NCBI GenBank assembly: GCA_963772515.1
Contig: CAVYXC010000005.1
Span: 124,001 to 188,000 of the forward strand
Reading direction: 5' to 3'
DNA from: JAFAHD01 sp963772515
GTDB taxonomy: Bacteria > Vulcanimicrobiota > Vulcanimicrobiia > Eremiobacterales > Eremiobacteraceae
Length of the DNA: 64,000 bases
A model generated the notes under the pieces. The model was not told the DNA's origin and ran no database searches. It saw only the letters and a program-made list of their open reading frames with translations. A program made the position numbers and the translations under genes. Shown piece after piece: positions 49,087 to 56,446 of the stretch; positions within the stretch are counted from its first letter, which is position 1, and the number at the start of each line of letters is the position of its first letter.

Positions 49087-49153
49087 TTACCCCGAGCCTG
49101 CAAGGTTCGGCCGATGGTCACGCTCGTGCGTTTTGCATGCCGGACGGATTTCC

Positions 49154-49993
49154 ATGCCCTGGTTTGAAGCGGCCGGGCTCATCGTCTTCGGCTTTCTGAT
49201 CGGCACGTACGGCAGCATGGTCGGCGTCGGCGGCGGCTTTCTCATCGTGCCGGTGCTGCTTTTCATCGGCGCGCCGGCGCGCATCGCGGCGGGCACCTCG
49301 CTTGCGGTCGTGCTTGCTAATTCGGCCTCGTCGACGGTCTCGTACCTGCGTCAGAAACGCGTCGACATCCGGAGCGCGCTGATCTTCTCTGCGGCCGGCA
49401 TTCCCGGCGCCCTGCTCGGCGCATATGCCGATCAACACGTGCCGCACCGTGTATTCACGATCTTGTACGGCTTGTTGCTCGCCGCGATCGCGCTGCGCGC
49501 CTTCCTGGTCCGCGACGCACCGGCCCCGGCACCGGCTGCTCCGGCGCCACCGAACGCACCGTCCTCGCGCGCGGACCATTCGCGTGACTTCGTCGACGCC
49601 TTGGGCGTGCGGCACCAATACGGCTTCAACGTATGGACGGCCATCGGCGTCTCGGCGGTCACCGGATTCTTGGCAAGCATGTTCGGTATCGGCGGCGGGG
49701 TCGTGCAGGTCCCGGTGATGGTCTACCTCTTCGGATTTCCGACCCACATCGCGGTGGCGACCTCGCAGCTGGTCATCGCGATCACAGCCGCATTCGGGAC
49801 CGCCTCGCACGCGTACTATGGCGACATCCTGCTCGTGCCGGCGATCCTCTTGTCGATCGGCGCCATCGCGGGCGCCCAGGTCGGCGCGCGCTTGGCGTCG
49901 CGCATGCGCGCCGCCCCGCTCATGCGCTGGTTCTCGCTCGCGATCGCCTTCGCGGCGTTCTATCTGATCTACAGCTCGATAGCCGGGCGCTAG
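49154..49993 (+). CDS. Sulfite exporter TauE/SafE-family permease
   Basis: 279 residues from the ATG at 49154 (a TTG at 49133 adds seven). About seven or eight hydrophobic helices in two repeats, each with the signature GxGGGF/V: GSMVGVGGGFLIVPVLLFIG and ASMFGIGGGVVQVPVMVYLFGFPTHIAVATSQLVIAITA. A Pro/Ala-rich cytoplasmic loop lies between them (about 126-145). The family exports sulfite, sulfoacetate or related anions, but many members have unknown substrates. The 3' end overlaps ubiX on the other strand by four bases. Confidence 0.88.
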   Translation: MPWFEAAGLIVFGFLIGTYGSMVGVGGGFLIVPVLLFIGAPARIAAGTSLAVVLANSASSTVSYLRQKRVDIRSALIFSAAGIPGALLGAYADQHVPHRVFTILYGLLLAAIALRAFLVRDAPAPAPAAPAPPNAPSSRADHSRDFVDALGVRHQYGFNVWTAIGVSAVTGFLASMFGIGGGVVQVPVMVYLFGFPTHIAVATSQLVIAITAAFGTASHAYYGDILLVPAILLSIGAIAGAQVGARLASRMRAAPLMRWFSLAIAFAAFYLIYSSIAGR

Positions 49994-50556
49994 TCCGCGC
50001 CCGACCAGCGCGTGAAAAGCTCGTTGCGCACGCCCAGCGCGTCGAGCGCTTTGCCGACCGCATGACCGATGATGTCGTCCACGGAGTGCGGCTTCTGGTA
50101 GAATGCCGTGATCGGCGGCGCGATGATCGCGCCCAACTCCGCCAATCGCGTCATGATGCGCAGGTGGCCGAGATGCAACGGCGTTTCGCGTACCGAGAGG
50201 ACCAGCCGGCGGCGTTCTTTCAAACAGACGTCGGCGGCGCGCACCAACAAGTTATCGTTCATCGAGTATGCGATGGCCGCGGCGCTCTTCATCGAGCACG
50301 GGATCACGAGCATGCCGTCTGTGCGAAACGAGCCGCTCGAGACCGCGGCCGCCAAGTTCGTCTCGTCATGCACGTGATCGGCCAAACGCTCGACGTCGGC
50401 CGGCGTGAAGTCCGTCTCCAGCGCCAACGTGAGCTTGGCCTGTCCGGTCATGATTAGATGGATCGTCGTATCGGGCAGCGCGCGCAGCGCCTCAAGCGCG
50501 CGCACGCCCAAGATGCTGCCGCTCGCGCCGGTGATGCCGACGATATAGGTGGGCAT
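49990..50556 (-). CDS. ubiX: Flavin prenyltransferase UbiX
   Basis: 188 residues. FMN-binding flavoprotein fold with YIVGITGASGSILGVRALEAL, VIPCSMKSAAAIAYSMNDNLLVRAADVCLKERRRLVLSVRETPLHLGHLRIM (UbiX signature RETPLH) and PPITAFYQKP. It prenylates FMN to make the cofactor of UbiD-type decarboxylases, used in ubiquinone/menaquinone synthesis and in aromatic acid metabolism. No ubiD is in the window. It follows the SprT-like gene by three bases. Confidence 0.94.
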   Translation of the reverse strand: MPTYIVGITGASGSILGVRALEALRALPDTTIHLIMTGQAKLTLALETDFTPADVERLADHVHDETNLAAAVSSGSFRTDGMLVIPCSMKSAAAIAYSMNDNLLVRAADVCLKERRRLVLSVRETPLHLGHLRIMTRLAELGAIIAPPITAFYQKPHSVDDIIGHAVGKALDALGVRNELFTRWSGAD

Positions 50557-50559
50557 GGC

Positions 50560-51081
50560 TTACTTGAGAACGATCTCGCGCACGCGCATCTCGACGCTCG
50601 CGTCGAAGCGCCGCGGCGAGCAACGAGCGCACGACACGCGCACGCCGGGGCGGCGTTTGCGCGTCAGCGCGAGCCGGCAGCGCGGGCATTCTAACACGTA
50701 GCGCCGATGGCTGCGCCGTCGCGCCACCGGCAGGTTGTGATAGATGCTGTCGAGCCCGACCGCGCTCATCTTGGCTTTGAATTCGCGCCCGTGGCCGCTG
50801 GGCAGCCCCATGTGGAACAGCCACGCGTGCACCATCTCGTGGAGCAGCGTGTCGTGGACGTGGTCCGGGTGATGCGAGAGCAGCGGCAACGACAGCTCGA
50901 TCAGCGCCGGACGGTAGCTGATGCGGCCGGTGACGGTCGTGAGCCGCGCGTTATAATGGATGCGGTGTGCGCGCAGCACGCCGCTGAAGTGCTCGAGGTT
51001 GAGCCGCGCGAAAAGCAACTGCAGGTCTGCGATCGACGGCAGGCTGACCGGCGCGATGCGCTCGGCCGAAGCAAATGACAC
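50560..51081 (-). CDS. SprT-like zinc metalloprotease
   Basis: 173 residues. Catalytic motif TLLHEMVHAWLF with HEMVH at 81-85, followed by GHGREFKAKM (third ligand) and a C-terminal zinc ribbon with CPRC (132, 135) and CARC (151, 154). This is the SprT/Spartan-type domain with its zinc ribbon. SprT proteins in eukaryotes degrade DNA-protein crosslinks; bacterial roles are less clear. It reads into ubiX with three bases between. The 95-base gap to the divergent dppA holds a copy of the palindrome. Confidence 0.88.
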   Translation of the reverse strand: MSFASAERIAPVSLPSIADLQLLFARLNLEHFSGVLRAHRIHYNARLTTVTGRISYRPALIELSLPLLSHHPDHVHDTLLHEMVHAWLFHMGLPSGHGREFKAKMSAVGLDSIYHNLPVARRRSHRRYVLECPRCRLALTRKRRPGVRVSCARCSPRRFDASVEMRVREIVLK

Positions 51082-51135
51082 TACGGGGAATTCACCTTCG
51101 CGTTCCCTCGAGCGCTCCCTTCGAATCGATTTCGT

Positions 51136-51155
51136 CGGTCGAATGAATTCGACCG
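51136..51155. repeat. Dispersed palindrome, copy 5 (sprT-dppA gap)
   Basis: Perfect nine-base arms CGGTCGAAT and ATTCGACCG around GA, with the extended right flank CTCC seen in copy 1. It lies between the divergent SprT-like and DppA genes, 21 bases before the dppA ATG, and so would be in the dppA leader. Confidence 0.85.
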
Positions 51156-51176
51156 CTCCACACGAACGGGTGGGGC

Positions 51177-52007
51177 ATGAAGCTGTACATCTCGGCAGAC
51201 ATGGAAGGCATCGCCGGCATCACGGCGGTCGAGCAGACCAATCCGGTCGGCCAACCAGAGTATGCGCGCTCGTGCGAATTGATGACGGGCGAGGTCAATG
51301 CGGCGTGCGAAGCGGCGCTGGCCTCGGGCGTCAAAGAGATCCTCGTCAACGATTCGCACTGGAACATGCGCAACATCATCCACGAGCAGCTGCCGCCGTC
51401 GGTGCGTCTGATCCGCGGCAGCCCCAAGCCGCTGTCCATGAACCAAGGGCTCGATCCGTCATTCGGCGCGGCGGCGTTCATCGGGTATCACGCGGGCGCG
51501 GGTACGCACGACGCGGTGCTCGACCACACCTATACGGGCGAGACCGTCTACGAGGTGCACATCAACGGCCAGGCCTGCAGCGAAGCGCGCATCAATGCTG
51601 CGGTCGCGGGTTCGTTCGGCGTGCCGGTCATTTTCGTGTCTGGCGATCAGTCCGCGTGCGAGGATGCGCGCGGCTTCTTGCCGTGGGCGCAGACGGTCGA
51701 AGTCAAGCGCGCCATCGGGCGCTATGCCGCCGACTGCCTGTCGCCGCGCGAGGCTCGCGCGGCCATCGCGACAGGCATCAAACACGCCCTCGCGCAGGCC
51801 GAGTCACGAGGTGCGCAGCCGTACCGCTTCGCCAGCCCGGTGACCCTGGATATCCGCTTCACCTCGACGGCCAAGGCCGATATGGCGGCGCTGCTGCCGG
51901 GCGCCGAGCGCATCGGCGGGCGGTATATCCGCTACGCGCACGACGACTTTCTCACGGTTTTCCGAGCTTTTCGAGTGCTCATGACCCTGGGCGGGTCGGT
52001 GGACTAG
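51177..52007 (+). CDS. dppA: D-aminopeptidase, M55 (DppA) family
   Basis: 276 residues. MKLYISADMEGIAGI has the DxE zinc-binding motif of DppA, followed by LVNDSHWNMRNI, FIGYHAGAGTHDAVLDHTYTG (His ligand), EVHINGQACSEARINAAVAGSFGVPVIFVSGDQSACEDA and the C-terminal RYIRYAHDDFLTVFRAFRV. M55 enzymes cleave D-amino-acid peptides, often to recycle wall-derived D-Ala peptides; Bacillus DppA is the model. It is the only gene of a dpp-type system here, though oppD-oppF lie 30 kb away. The ATG is preceded by GGGTGGGGC. Confidence 0.92.
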   Translation: MKLYISADMEGIAGITAVEQTNPVGQPEYARSCELMTGEVNAACEAALASGVKEILVNDSHWNMRNIIHEQLPPSVRLIRGSPKPLSMNQGLDPSFGAAAFIGYHAGAGTHDAVLDHTYTGETVYEVHINGQACSEARINAAVAGSFGVPVIFVSGDQSACEDARGFLPWAQTVEVKRAIGRYAADCLSPREARAAIATGIKHALAQAESRGAQPYRFASPVTLDIRFTSTAKADMAALLPGAERIGGRYIRYAHDDFLTVFRAFRVLMTLGGSVD

Positions 52008-52039
52008 GGGCGCGCGAAAAACTTCTTCGGGCAGGCTGT

Positions 52040-52165
52040 AACAAAATGGGGATAGGCCCGGTCTTGTGAGTAGCCGGGTGACGCTCGTGCGGTCCCCCAA
52101 GGATAAGGCGCACCCGGCACCATGAACCGATAGAGGCGCGGACCACAGTTTGGCTCCGCGCCTAT
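52040..52165 (+). ncRNA. Candidate structured RNA or 3' end after dppA
   Basis: The 163 bases between the dppA stop and the convergent UPF0158 stop are non-coding. Seen here: an eight-pair stem GCCGGGTG (52073-52080) with CACCCGGC (52111-52118) enclosing about 30 bases, the GGCCCGGTC...CCGGG overlap just before it which offers a competing pairing, and a final hairpin AGGCGCGGA (52134-52142) with TCCGCGCCT (52155-52163). I find no match to tRNA, tmRNA, SRP RNA, 6S RNA or common riboswitches. Strand is unsure because it could serve either gene. Confidence 0.35.
52134..52163. terminator. Hairpin between convergent dppA and UPF0158 genes
   Basis: Perfect nine-pair stem AGGCGCGGA / TCCGCGCCT with a 12-base loop, located where two convergent transcripts meet. 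No long T-run follows on either strand, so it is a bidirectional terminator candidate of the hairpin-only type, not a classical intrinsic one. Confidence 0.45.
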
Positions 52166-52170
52166 TCGCG

Positions 52171-53070
52171 TCACGAGCTCGAAGCGGTGACCTCTTCGCC
52201 CGGTGTCTCCGGCGCAGCTGATTGCTCGCGCTCTTCGCCCGTCATGGGCGCCTCTTCGGCCTTGACCTCAGGCTCGGGTGCGGCCGGCGCGGGCTCGACT
52301 TTCTCAGGCGCAGCTGCCGGGGCCGGCGCGGCTGCGGCCTCCGTCGACGGTTCCCAATCGTAATCCCCCGGATTGAGGCCTTCGGGCCGCAAGTCGTTGG
52401 CATGCAGCCAGTCGAGCGCTAAGTGATAGTGGCGCTTGGTGCGATAGCCAAGCCAGCGCCGGCGCAACGTGTCGTCTTCGTCGACCGCTTCCCTGAAGCG
52501 GCGGAATGCGCCCTTGCCGGAGATCGCGGTGCGCAGACGCCCCGCCACGGCGATGTCCTCCACCAGACTGATGAAATCGGACATGATGCCATAGCGGACC
52601 TCAGTCGTCACCGGCGAGATCTTCTTCATCTCGTGGTCGGCGTCGGCTTGCGCGATGCGCACGTTCTCCTGATCGCCCAGATTATGCATGAAGTGCTCGA
52701 CGGCGTGCGCGTTGATCTTGTAATACGCCACGCTGTCGACGTCGCCGCCGGTCAAAGCGGTGCCGAGTTCGTCGAGGAGTTGGCTGCGCTTGATCGGTCC
52801 TGGCCGGACCACTCGCGCCGGCGCGCGAGGCGCCGCACTTGCGGCCGCTTCGATGCCGAGCGCCTTGCGGATATCCGCCGGGTCGATCGACGGCAGGCCG
52901 AGGTGGCTGAGGCGGACGTGGTGCCCGGCGAGCTCGATCAGCAGGTCATCGAGCTTGCGCCGCGCCTGCGGATCGCCGATCGCGTCAGCCGGAGCGACGC
53001 CGTCAAGGTCTGTGAGGGGTCGACGAACCCATTCGGCTGTGATGTGCGTGTTGTCTGTCGTGTCCTTCAT
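52171..53070 (-). CDS. UPF0158-like protein with long acidic tail
   Basis: 299 residues. The middle part (about 150-245) has the UPF0158 look: EVRYGIMSDFISLVEDIAVAGRLRTAISGKGAFRRFREAVDEDDTLRRRWLGYRTKRHYHLALDWLHANDL, with the GAFRRF motif and following WxxxRxxxxxxxALDWL. The N-terminal 140 residues are unassigned, and the last 70 are Ala/Pro/Glu-rich and probably disordered (AAAAPAPAAAPEKVEPAP). The role of UPF0158 proteins is unknown. It lies 30 bases upstream of the start-to-end direction from the LeuA-like gene, on the same strand but downstream of it. Confidence 0.7.
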   Translation of the reverse strand: MKDTTDNTHITAEWVRRPLTDLDGVAPADAIGDPQARRKLDDLLIELAGHHVRLSHLGLPSIDPADIRKALGIEAAASAAPRAPARVVRPGPIKRSQLLDELGTALTGGDVDSVAYYKINAHAVEHFMHNLGDQENVRIAQADADHEMKKISPVTTEVRYGIMSDFISLVEDIAVAGRLRTAISGKGAFRRFREAVDEDDTLRRRWLGYRTKRHYHLALDWLHANDLRPEGLNPGDYDWEPSTEAAAAPAPAAAPEKVEPAPAAPEPEVKAEEAPMTGEEREQSAAPETPGEEVTASSS

Positions 53071-53100
53071 CGCTGTCCTGTCTTTCCCGCCCTTGGGAGA

Positions 53101-54501
53101 TCATGTCTTGGCGCTGACCGGCCGGCCGAGACCTTCGGCGATCGTCAGCACGTCGTCCTCGGTCAGGCCAAGGCTGTTGATGCCCGCGTAGTATTGATTG
53201 ATGATGTCGTGCGTGCGTCCCGTGAGCGCGCGCTCCTCGCGCACGCGTTTGACCTCTTCGAGCACGCGTCTTGACAAGGCGCCACCCACCGTGACGCCCG
53301 CCCTGGCGAGTTTGGCTTCGTTCTTCTTGAGCGCCGCCTCGATGACCGACATCCCGCTGTGCTTGCCGTAGATGAAATGCATGTGCCCGCCCACCAGCTC
53401 GGCCGGAACCGCCTCGTACATGCGCCGGTCGATCAGCATGGCGTGCGTGTGGATGCCCGATTCGTGGGCGAACACGTTGGCGCCGATGATCGGCTCGTGC
53501 GCCTGTATAGGGTACCCCGACACCGACTCCATGAAGCGCGCCAGCTCCCACAGCTTGTTGTACTTGAAGCCTGGGATGTCGACGCCGTAGAGGACCTTGA
53601 GCGCGGTGACGACTTGATGCAGCGGCACGTTGCCCGCCCGCTCGCCGTAGCCGTTGGCGGTGACCGTGAAGGCTTTGAACCCGCACGCGAGCGACGTGAT
53701 GCAGTTGATCGTGGCTAGCCCATAATCGTTGTGGAAATGGTTGAGCAGCGTGACGCCCTTGGGCATGGCTGCGACGATGCGCGACGAGTGCCAGCGCGTC
53801 GCCTCGGGCGTCAGACAGCCGACCGTGTCGGGCCATGACGGCCGTGTGGCGCCTGCCTCCAAGCCTGCCTTGAACAGCTCGATGAAGTAGTCGACGTCGC
53901 CGCGGCTGCCGTCTTCGCCGCCGAACTCCACGCGCTCGACGCCGTGATCGCGCGCGTAGCGGATGGCGTCGCACTGCATGCGGATGTTGGCCTGGCGGAA
54001 GAACGACAGCGGCAGGTCGAGCCATTCGGATTCGGATTTGCCTTCGCGCGCGAGCAGGGCCTTGCCGATCTTGTACTTCATGTGCAAATCGCTGCCCGAG
54101 GTGAAGACGAAGAACGTCACGGCGCTGGGCGCGACGTCGATCTCGTGCAGCGCGGTCAGCGTCGCGTCGATGTCCTTGCTCGTGCTGCGGCACATGACGA
54201 CGACGTCGAGATCCTCGCGGATCTCGCCCTTGCGCTTGCCGTTCATGATCAGCTGCAGCGAACGGCGCTCGTCCTCCGACACGGCGGGGAAGCCGACGTC
54301 CATGATGTGGACGCCGATGTCGGATAGCCGCCGGCAGATCTCGTATTTGGTCTCAGGCGTGTAGGCGATGCCGCACATCTGCTCGCCGTCGCGCAGCGAC
54401 GTGTCGTAGATGCGCAGCTCCGCCGGCGGCGGAAACGCGACATCTTTGGTGTACTCGCGCGGGTCGCGGATGAGCTGCTCGATCGGCTCGCGAAATTCCA
54501 T
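53101..54501 (-). CDS. 2-isopropylmalate/homocitrate synthase-type enzyme (DRE-TIM metallolyase)
   Basis: 466 residues. IYDTSLRDGEQMCGIAYTPETK carries the DxxLRDGxQ substrate and metal motif; later HFHNDYGLATINCITSLACGF (HxH metal ligands and the conserved catalytic region), TANGYGERAGNVPLHQVV, and FAHESGIHTHAML typical of the homocitrate/LeuA group. It condenses acetyl-CoA with a 2-oxoacid. Specificity among isopropylmalate, homocitrate and citramalate cannot be read from sequence. The C-terminus lacks an obvious LeuA regulatory domain, but has a helical linker (about 370-466). It is the gene upstream of the UPF0158 gene. Confidence 0.85.
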   Translation of the reverse strand: MEFREPIEQLIRDPREYTKDVAFPPPAELRIYDTSLRDGEQMCGIAYTPETKYEICRRLSDIGVHIMDVGFPAVSEDERRSLQLIMNGKRKGEIREDLDVVVMCRSTSKDIDATLTALHEIDVAPSAVTFFVFTSGSDLHMKYKIGKALLAREGKSESEWLDLPLSFFRQANIRMQCDAIRYARDHGVERVEFGGEDGSRGDVDYFIELFKAGLEAGATRPSWPDTVGCLTPEATRWHSSRIVAAMPKGVTLLNHFHNDYGLATINCITSLACGFKAFTVTANGYGERAGNVPLHQVVTALKVLYGVDIPGFKYNKLWELARFMESVSGYPIQAHEPIIGANVFAHESGIHTHAMLIDRRMYEAVPAELVGGHMHFIYGKHSGMSVIEAALKKNEAKLARAGVTVGGALSRRVLEEVKRVREERALTGRTHDIINQYYAGINSLGLTEDDVLTIAEGLGRPVSAKT

Positions 54502-54507
54502 GGGGGC

Positions 54508-54969
54508 CTAGGGTTCGACGATTATTTCGCCACGCATTCCGGCTGAATAATGAAAGAAGCAGCCATACAGGAAGGTGCCCGGGGATGAGGCCACCATGGG
54601 CGCGGAGCTTGCGCCGGGCGCGAGCTCGCCGCTGCTCCACGGCTGTGCGCCGATGGTACCGAAGGGCTTGAGCACGGCGTCGGTCCAGCGCGGTTCGGCG
54701 AAGCGCGTCGCGCCGGGCAGACCCGTCGCGGTGTGGTGCGCCTGCTGATCGCCGTTGACGAACACGATAGTGTCGCCGATGTGGACGTGCACGACGGCCG
54801 GCGCGACGCCCACGGAGTCACCGGCGGTGAGATGCGTGAGCCTGGCGTAGTGATCCAAACTAAGCGTCACGACGACCGGTGCGTCCGCGGCTTGCGCGCG
54901 CGGCTCGACGCCAAGCGTGAGCGCCGCCGCGATGGCGACGGCCAAGCAGCCCAGCCCTATTCGTCCCAC
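54508..54969 (-). CDS. Secreted plastocyanin-like cupredoxin
   Basis: 153 residues from GTG at 54969; the longer frame upstream runs across the divergent HD-GYP gene and is a shadow. A signal peptide (about 1-27: GLGCLAVAIAAALTLGVEPRAQAA) is followed by a cupredoxin fold: VHVHIGDTIVFVNGDQQAHHTATG contains a type-1 copper His, and YGCFFHYSAGMRGEIIV contains the Cys, His and Met ligands in the CxxxHxxxxM-like spacing. It likely carries electrons outside the cytoplasm. It abuts the LeuA-like gene (six bases), but their functions are unrelated, so co-transcription is uncertain. Confidence 0.85.
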   Translation of the reverse strand: MGRIGLGCLAVAIAAALTLGVEPRAQAADAPVVVTLSLDHYARLTHLTAGDSVGVAPAVVHVHIGDTIVFVNGDQQAHHTATGLPGATRFAEPRWTDAVLKPFGTIGAQPWSSGELAPGASSAPMVASSPGTFLYGCFFHYSAGMRGEIIVEP

Positions 54970-55105
54970 GATACTAGACAGTTGTGTCCTCCATGACAGG
55001 GCGCGTATCGCCCCTATCACAGTTTTCGGCTTTCCCAAGAGAGAACGTAGCCCTTTGGCGCATGGTTTCGGGTAACAGGTCGCATGCCCGAAAGGTCTTA
55101 CGTTT

Positions 55106-56446
55106 GTGAGCAAAGTGCGCCGCTCTTCATTGTCATTGGTGCGCGGGCCGTTCGCGCGGTCGCGGGCGACTTTCTGGTCGCTCGAGACGGCGCCTGACGT
55201 CGCCCCTCGTGCCGTCGCGGCTCTCGCAATCACCGCGCTCATCTGGGCGACCCTCTCCGCATGGCACGCGCCGGTCACGCTTGCCGTCCTCGTCATGTGC
55301 GCGGTCTTCATGGAACTGTTCACCGGTGACATCATGCGCGCGGGCGGGCGCGTCATCGGCCCGTCGTTGGCGATCGTCGTAGCCGCGTTCGCTCTATACG
55401 GCACGCCGGCCGCGGTGCTCGTCGGATTCGCGCGCGGCGGCGCGCGCTTGTTGTCTTCGCGCGCGCTGACCGGATCGGACAGCGCGTTCATCCTCGCGGG
55501 GTCCGTGTTCGGACCGCTGGTCGGCGGCGTGGTGGCCACCACCGCAGCGGCCTTCGGCGTGCCGGCCCCGTTCGTCGGCGCCCTCTACGCGGTGTGCGCA
55601 TATGCGGCGGAGGTGCTCGCGCCGGCAGCGCTGATGCGCAGCTCGGGTCCGCCCACGCTTGCGCTCGCGGGCGACGGCATCGCCGGGTGGGCGCTCGCGG
55701 CATTCGGCGCCTTGACCGGTTTGGGATACCTGTTAGCAGGCGACATCGCCGCGCGTCACTGGGGTGCGCTTGCGTATTTCATCGTGCCGCTGGTGGTCAT
55801 CCGCCTCTCGTACTCGGCACTGCGCGCACGGTCCGAGCGTTATCTCGCCGCGCTCGAGCACGAGAACATCGAATTCTTCGACAAGATCGGCAAACTCGAC
55901 CGCATCAACGGCGACCTGATCGAGGCCTTGGCCTTCGCCGTCGATTATCGCGATGGCGTCGACAGCGGGCGCTCGCGCCGCAGCGCGCAGATGGCGGCGG
56001 CGATGGGTCAGGCCTTAGGGATGCCGCCGGTAGAGCTCGAGATGCTGCGCCGCGGCGCGCTGCTGCACGATGTCGGCATGCTCGCGATGCCGGGGCAACG
56101 CACGCCGCGCCACATCGAGGTGGGAGCGCGCCTGGTGGCGCGCTGGCGCGACTATCGCCAGATCGCCGAGATCGTCGAACAGCATTGCGAGCTCTTGGAC
56201 GGCACCGGCTACCCGCGCGGCCTGCACGGCAACGACATCGTCATGCCCGCGCGCATCGTCGGCGTCGCCACCAAGTACGTCGAGCTCACGACGCAGCGGC
56301 CGCAGGGCGCAGGCATGTCGCATGAAGAGGCGGTCGCCGAGATAAGCTCGCTGACGCCGGACAAGTACGATCCGATGGTGGTCGAGGCGCTCGAGGCGGC
56401 GACCGCGCCGGCGACCGCCGACGTGCTGCCCCTTATCCGGCGCTAG
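55106..56446 (+). CDS. Membrane HD-GYP-like protein with altered metal ligands
   Basis: 446 residues. Seven or eight hydrophobic helices (about 35-235) and a C-terminal HD-GYP-like domain (about 265-400). It keeps HD (H321, D322 in LLHDVGMLAMPG), H336 and the DG-GYP motif (DGTGYPRGL, 365-372), but compared with active c-di-GMP phosphodiesterases it has HC (360-361) in place of HH, Thr389 in place of the late Asp (VATKYVELT for VADxxDAxT), and HDVGM for HDIGK. So it may be a degenerate sensor or act on other nucleotides. It starts GTG and is divergent from the cupredoxin gene; the 3' end overlaps the kinase gene by 14 bases. Confidence 0.82.
   Translation: MSKVRRSSLSLVRGPFARSRATFWSLETAPDVAPRAVAALAITALIWATLSAWHAPVTLAVLVMCAVFMELFTGDIMRAGGRVIGPSLAIVVAAFALYGTPAAVLVGFARGGARLLSSRALTGSDSAFILAGSVFGPLVGGVVATTAAAFGVPAPFVGALYAVCAYAAEVLAPAALMRSSGPPTLALAGDGIAGWALAAFGALTGLGYLLAGDIAARHWGALAYFIVPLVVIRLSYSALRARSERYLAALEHENIEFFDKIGKLDRINGDLIEALAFAVDYRDGVDSGRSRRSAQMAAAMGQALGMPPVELEMLRRGALLHDVGMLAMPGQRTPRHIEVGARLVARWRDYRQIAEIVEQHCELLDGTGYPRGLHGNDIVMPARIVGVATKYVELTTQRPQGAGMSHEEAVAEISSLTPDKYDPMVVEALEAATAPATADVLPLIRR

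Noticed and set aside
54508..55542. 344-residue ORF ending in the cupredoxin
   Set aside because: The first 190 residues run over the divergent HD-GYP gene and have no signal peptide. The signal peptide appears only after the GTG at 54969.
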